A stretch of DNA of 64,000 nucleotides, from the NCBI RefSeq assembly GCF_017562075.2, contig NC_054081.1:3590739-3654738 (forward strand), written 5' to 3'. Each line of letters begins with the position of its first letter. The stretch's first letter is position 1. The position numbers and the translations under genes are program-made. The notes below the pieces were generated by a model. That model was not told where the DNA came from, did not search any database, and saw only the letters and a program-made list of their open reading frames with translations. This DNA comes from Anopheles merus (taxonomy: Eukaryota; Arthropoda; Insecta; Diptera; Culicidae). Positions 60,207 through 64,000 of the stretch are shown piece after piece.

Positions 60207-61093
60207 TCACTTCTTCATCCGACCAAAAATTTCTTCCCAGCGAGCATCCTTTTGAGATCTGAAAAAAAGAAAATAGTCGCTGGAAGCCAGATCTGGGGAA
60301 TACGGGGGATGGGGAAGCAATTCATAGCCTAATTCTTGAATTTTCGCCATTGTTTTCACTGATTTGTGGCAGGGTGCGTTGTCTTGATGAAACAAAAAAA
60401 AACTTCAAATGTGGCCGTTTTGATTTCGTTCTTCAAACGCTCCAACAACTTGATGTAGTATTCGCTGTTAATGGTCTTTCCTTTCTCAAGGTAGTCAATG
60501 AAGATTATTCCTTGCGAATCCCAGAAAAACTGACGCCATAACCTTGCTAGCTGATTGTTGCGTTTTCCCTCGCTTTGGAGCAGGTTCAACACGACCAGGC
60601 AACTCGGACGATTGTCTATTGGACTTTGGAGTGTAGTGGTGATGCTATGTCTCATCCATGGTAACATATCGACGCCAAAAATTCGGAATTATTACGCTCA
60701 AACAGCTCCAAACACTGCAGCGAATCATCAACTCGTTGGTGTTTTTAACAGAGCTTTCTCATACCCAAATACCCGTGAGCGATATGTCCAACACGTTCCT
60801 TGGATATCTTTAGGGTGTCAGCTATCTCGATCAACTTCACATTACGGTTACTTTTAATAATTTTGTGGATTTTTTAAAATGTTTTCGTCTGTAACCTTTT
60901 CTGGGCGTCCACTGAGTTCATCGTCCTCAGTGCTCATTTCACCCCGTTTAAATTTAGCATACCAATATTTTATGGTTGATTCCGGTGGAGCAGTATCCGA
61001 AAACTCATCATCAAGCCAATTTTTGGCTTCAACTGTATTTCTTCCCTTCAAAAAGCAATACTTTATCATCACGCGAAATTCCTTCTCTTCCAT
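60207..61093 (-). pseudogene. mariner transposase, disabled
   Basis: Starting at ATG 61093, the first ~75 residues include IKYCFLKGRNTVEAKNWLDD and STIKYWYAKFKRGEMST, the first helix-turn-helix of the DNA-binding domain. A frame change near 60860 gives IHKIIKSNRNVKLIEIADTL and KISKERVGHI, the second helix-turn-helix. A stop follows MRKLC, and about 15 residues of the WVPREL linker appear deleted. The first catalytic Asp is in TMDET near 60655, followed by a stop. QGIIFIDYLEKGKTINSEYY lies near 60480-60530. HQDNAPCH and SPDLASSDYF follow at 60395-60260. The second and third catalytic Asp are residues 5 and 40 of that frame, leaving 34 between them. Several stops and frame shifts make the protein inactive. 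Confidence 0.85.
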
Positions 61094-61181
61094 GATTTAT
61101 CGAAACACAAAACTTGCGTCACACAAAATGCTCTAGCTCACTAGGTTATTGTCCGAATGCTGTCAAATTTTGACAGAACTC

Positions 61182-61189
61182 GTTTCAAG
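61182..61189. repeat. hAT-type target site duplication, left copy
   Basis: GTTTCAAG, identical to 61914-61921. Confidence 0.85.
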
Positions 61190-61207
61190 TAGTGGTGGGA
61201 GCTCGGA

Positions 61208-61355
61208 ATCGGACCTACCCGATTCTGATTCCGTGTTCGGAACCGATTCCGGAGTTGGTTTCGGAGCCGATTCCGGAGTTGAATCCAGAGCCGATTCCGG
61301 AGCCGACACCGGAATCGATTCCGAAGTCGACTCCAGAATCGGCTCCGGAATCAGA
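61208..61355. repeat. hexamer minisatellite block A inside the hAT-like MITE
   Basis: About 25 hexamer-length units of the GATTCC, GGAGCC, GGAACC, GGAATC family with substitutions, in the left part of the MITE. Confidence 0.8.
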
Positions 61356-61529
61356 ACTTGACTCCAGAAATGGAATGTTTTGAATTGAAATAAGAAGTAT
61401 AGGAAGCGAAATAAGTCCGCGAATCTCCATGTAAATAGATCATTTACATGTAAATTTGGATTCTTTGTCGCTATCAACTCATAGCATCATTGGACCCGAA
61501 CGTCTGTTCCTATGAAGATGCCCAAACCG

Positions 61530-61895
61530 ACTCCATTTTGAAGCCAAATCTGATTTCGGAGTCAATTCCGATGTCGGAACCGATTTTGATTCCGGAGCCA
61601 ATTCCGGAACCGATTCCGATTCCGGAGCTGATTCTGATTCCGGAGCCAGTTCCGATTCCGGAGACGACTCCGAAACCAATTCCGATTCCGGAGCCGATTC
61701 CGGAACCAATTCTGGATCCAATTCCGATCCCGGAGCCGATTCCGGAACTGATTCCGGAGCCGATTCCGGAGTTGGTTCCGGAGCCGATTCCAAAATTGGT
61801 TCCGGAATCGATTCTGGAAACTGATTCCGGACCTACTATCCGGAATCGATTCCTCAAAATTTCGGAGCTAGCCGGAATCGATTCCGCCGAAATCT
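61530..61895. repeat. hexamer minisatellite block B inside the hAT-like MITE
   Basis: About 60 hexamer-length units, mostly alternating GATTCC and GGAGCC, so the effective period is 6 or 12 bases. The corresponding block in the copy at 5487-5923 is less than half as long. Confidence 0.8.
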
Positions 61896-61913
61896 TCATT
61901 TTCCCCATCACTA

Positions 61914-61921
61914 GTTTCAAG
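61914..61921. repeat. hAT-type target site duplication, right copy
   Basis: GTTTCAAG, matching 61182-61189 exactly. Confidence 0.85.
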
Positions 61922-62200
61922 GTTGGTACAAACTAAAAAAATATGGATGTAACTTTAATATGGATTTAAATTTTACGAGTTACAAGTTGCGATATCTTTG
62001 AGGACCTTCAGCTTTAGAATATTTGAATGAACCTAACGCAAGTTTTACTATTCTTTAGAATACAGATCCAAAGATTCATCTTTCAGTCTTTAAACGTTTG
62101 TTGTACATATGTCAGGGTGAAACATTCAAATGTACCCAATAGTGGACGCAAAACAGCTCAATTTTGGGGCCGGGAATTCCAATCAAGCTCCACCTACAGG
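61922..62200. other. AT-rich flank right of the MITE
   Basis: Noncoding AT-rich sequence. It was contiguous with the mariner side before the MITE inserted, so it may include lost mariner 5' sequence, but I recognise no inverted repeat. Confidence 0.45.
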
Positions 62201-64000
62201 GCCCGTTCAAGGCTTTTTAGTACACACTGCCACCTTCTCTCCCGCACCATCCAAGTAAAAGGCGCAACACTGCAACATGCACCGCACGCTCAACGTATTG
62301 CAACACAAAAATCCCACCACCGTATCGAGACGCTAATTTGAGCGCCAACCGGGCTGGCCCAACAACACTGCGGTTTCGTGCACAAAACGGTACATCACCC
62401 TGCCCTCTATCCTGGAACCGGAAGCGGTCAGAAACCTTCGCTTTTCGCCGAGGACAAATGGACGCGATGGACGAGCGCCATTGTGGTCCGTCCGTCCCGT
62501 GGACGGTCCCGGTAATGCTGGATGGAAGTGGATGCGATTTGTGTGGCAAAATATGGTTCCCCAACAACAGCCTCTTCCTCTGGCACATAGACACACACAC
62601 ACATACATTCCATCGTAAAACCCACCCAAGAGAACGAATGATTTCTAAATTACATTCATTGTTGCTCGGTCTCTTGTTGCTCTCGCGGAGCGATGGACAT
62701 TTGCGGGCACAATCTAACGTAAATAAGCGGTCCGAGCGCTGCCGGCCGCTGACTTCTGGCGCCTGCTCCAGGCAAACGTTGAACAACACAGCGTACATGC
62801 TCCCGCACATACGGTTCAAGCTCGTTTGGTCAAGCAATCGGGATTTTATGATGCGACAAACATGATCCTTTTTGTCTGTTTCGATTGCATCGCTGTGAGA
62901 GCGAGTGTGGGGGGATTTTTGTTGTTGTTGGGTTTTTGCCTCTTTTATTATGATGCTTCTCTTCTGTGTGTTTGGGTCTGCCTTTTTGTGCAGCCCCGAA
63001 ACACCAGCACCGAAAAATGCCACGCAGATAAAACGCAATGGCTTTTTAAATGAGATTTCATCAAATTTATTTACATTCCCGTTACTTCTTTCGCCGCTGG
63101 CCAGCCCGGACGCTCGTTCGTCAGTTGAAGGGCTCTCGAAAGCGCTCGCCACAGCGAGCGGGAATACATTTGAATCATAGCCAGGGCCACCCTGCCCCCG
63201 ACTATGCCAATGGCGCAGCCGAGATTTCGCAGCGGTGCAACAGTTGTACGACTGACCGTACCGTATACGCGCGCTTCAGAAAACAAAACGAAAGCACAAA
63301 AACAAATAGAAACGCTCCGGACCTGTCGCCCGCCGGCCATATGAAGGATTGAGCAATTTTAATCAAATTTCCCAGCCAAGCGCACAGTAGGTCACTGGGG
63401 TTAGGCGGCAGCGGCGCTGCAATCACCGGCACGTCACACTAGCTCGTCGAACCATCGTGTGCTTGGGAGCAGCGCTGCTGCAGTGCTACAGTGACAAAAC
63501 TCATTTTTCCCCCGACAACTTCGGCAAGACCGATGGCGGGACCGAATATGTAAATATAAATATTGCACCCACCGTCGCTGCAAGCCCGGTTCGTCGTCTG
63601 CCCACACTCGGTCGGTTCATTAATTGCCAAGAATCAATAATAACATTCTGCCCGAGCGCATCTTCGGAGCCCGGGTTGGAGTGGAGCGAAAAGCACACAA
63701 CAAGCAATCTCAGCTTCGCCAAAATGGTAAGGAAAATGAAATACACACAGCCCCGGGGCAGACAGCACGAGCCACGGCGGGTACCGCCCGGGTGAAAGTC
63801 TCCGCCCGCTGTCGGCCGAATCGAACTCTACCCGGTCGCTCGCGAATAAATTAGCCCGCGCGCGCAGCATCGATACACAGAAGCTGCAGGCGTAATTTAT
63901 GTCAATCTCAATAATAATAATGGAAAAAAACAAAGAACAGCGAGAAAAGGTAAGAAACAGCCGACCGCGGTGCAGATAAGCGGTGCGATACGCGGTGGAT
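62201..64000. other. GC-richer noncoding stretch with one long unexplained open frame
   Basis: The minus strand is open for 311 codons at 62217-63152. The predicted protein is rich in Arg, Ser and Lys, has an irregular composition, crosses a small CA tract (62590-62602) and matches no family I know. The plus strand is also open for 175 codons over part of it. I see no splice-site or start context that favours either. The rest of the stretch holds ATAATAATAATAATGG near 63910 and nothing else recognisable. Confidence 0.45.

Larger units (their letters stand above)
60101..61189 (-). mobile_element. mariner-family DNA transposon relic (irritans-like)
   Basis: Seen: a minus-strand transposase remnant with an intact start (61093), a 5' leader running to about 61170 and a decayed 3' end near 60130. 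Known: mariner elements are about 1.3 kb, encode a single ~345-residue transposase and insert at TA. The N-terminal sequence and the D,D34D spacing point to mariner, and the wording is closest to the irritans subfamily (Himar-like) as I remember it. I could not find the terminal inverted repeats, so boundaries are approximate. The hAT-like MITE lies immediately to the right and may have removed or displaced the 5' terminal repeat. Confidence 0.8.
61190..61913. mobile_element. hAT-like MITE carrying an expanded GATTCC/GGAGCC minisatellite (copy 2)
   Basis: Seen: TAGTGGTGGGAGCTCGGAAT at the left and TTTTCCCCATCACTA at the right, inverted relative to each other (TAGTGRTGGG), with a perfect 8-bp duplication GTTTCAAG. 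Two blocks of hexamer variants (about 61208-61355 and 61530-61895) alternate GATTCC with GGAGCC or GGAACC. They surround a spacer that matches copy 1 (TTTGGATTCTTTG, CTATCAA). Known: 8-bp duplications and such ends are hAT-type. Inferred: the 724-bp length against 437 bp in copy 1 reflects expansion of the internal hexamers. The long open frames across it (Pro-Glu-Ser-Ala or Pro-Ile-Pro-Glu repeats) are by-products of the repeat. Confidence 0.9.

Noticed and set aside
61479..61936. Pro-Glu-Ser-Ala and Pro-Ile-Pro-Glu repeat proteins on opposite strands
   Set aside because: They are by-products of hexamer repeats whose length is a multiple of three, inside a noncoding MITE.
62338..62865. C2H2 zinc-finger-like CDLCGKIWFPNNSLFLWHID
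   Set aside because: Spacing from the second Cys to the first His is 13, not 12, and the second His comes from a CA tract; a single chance match.
63700..63735. Possible exon end with an ATG-GTAAGG donor
   Set aside because: The preceding frame matches no known protein and no partner exon is visible.

Overview
The window looks like noncoding chromosomal DNA from a mosquito, most likely Anopheles. The basis is indirect: dense CA/GA microsatellites, a tRNA-derived SINE of a type I associate with mosquitoes, RTE-like and Jockey/CR1-like LINE fragments, an irritans-type mariner remnant and several MITEs. I found no host protein-coding gene, tRNA, rRNA or CRISPR array that I can defend. Nearly every long open frame is a shadow of a microsatellite or a chance open frame in GC-rich DNA. 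The window could be intergenic or lie inside a very large intron.

Two kinds of sequence alternate with fairly sharp edges. GC-richer, apparently single-copy stretches carry the CA, GA, G and C simple repeats (roughly 1-1344, 3720-5340, 6400-12200, 14150-25850, 28600-30650, 32050-34300, 35150-37380, 38870-43150, 44900-46700, 49000-51550, 52000-53640, 56100-59330 and 62200-64000). AT-rich islands of about 0.5-2.7 kb lie between them and hold every transposon I could recognise.

Islands, left to right. 1345-3720: reverse-transcriptase relic, a palindromic TA-flanked MITE (2605-2802) and a SINE (3224-3378). 5340-6400: a hAT-like MITE (5487-5923) and a second hAT-like relic (5950-6121). 12200-14150: a possible LINE RNase H relic, then a 372-bp AAT array. 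25850-28600: a 5'-truncated RTE-like LINE with a perfect 13-bp target duplication (26129-27814). 30650-32050: a satellite of about 88 bp period. 37380-38870: a degenerate GGAACTGAT array containing a MITE (37525-38065). 43150-44900: another palindromic TA-flanked MITE (43902-44138). 46700-49000: a LINE relic split by a second copy of the 37.5-kb MITE (47392-47942). 53640-56100: two LINE 3' ends, the first split by a SINE with a 9-bp target duplication. 59330-62200: a degenerate array, a mariner relic with a D,D34D triad, and a second hAT-like MITE (61190-61913).

The most unusual item is the hAT-like MITE family present twice. Both copies have matching ends and 8-bp target duplications. Both carry a hexamer-based GATTCC/GGAGCC minisatellite that is short in one copy and expanded in the other. 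Insertion boundaries and nesting give a readable history: LINE, then MITE or SINE inside it. No genes act together here; what can be read is transposon stratigraphy plus simple-sequence expansion.
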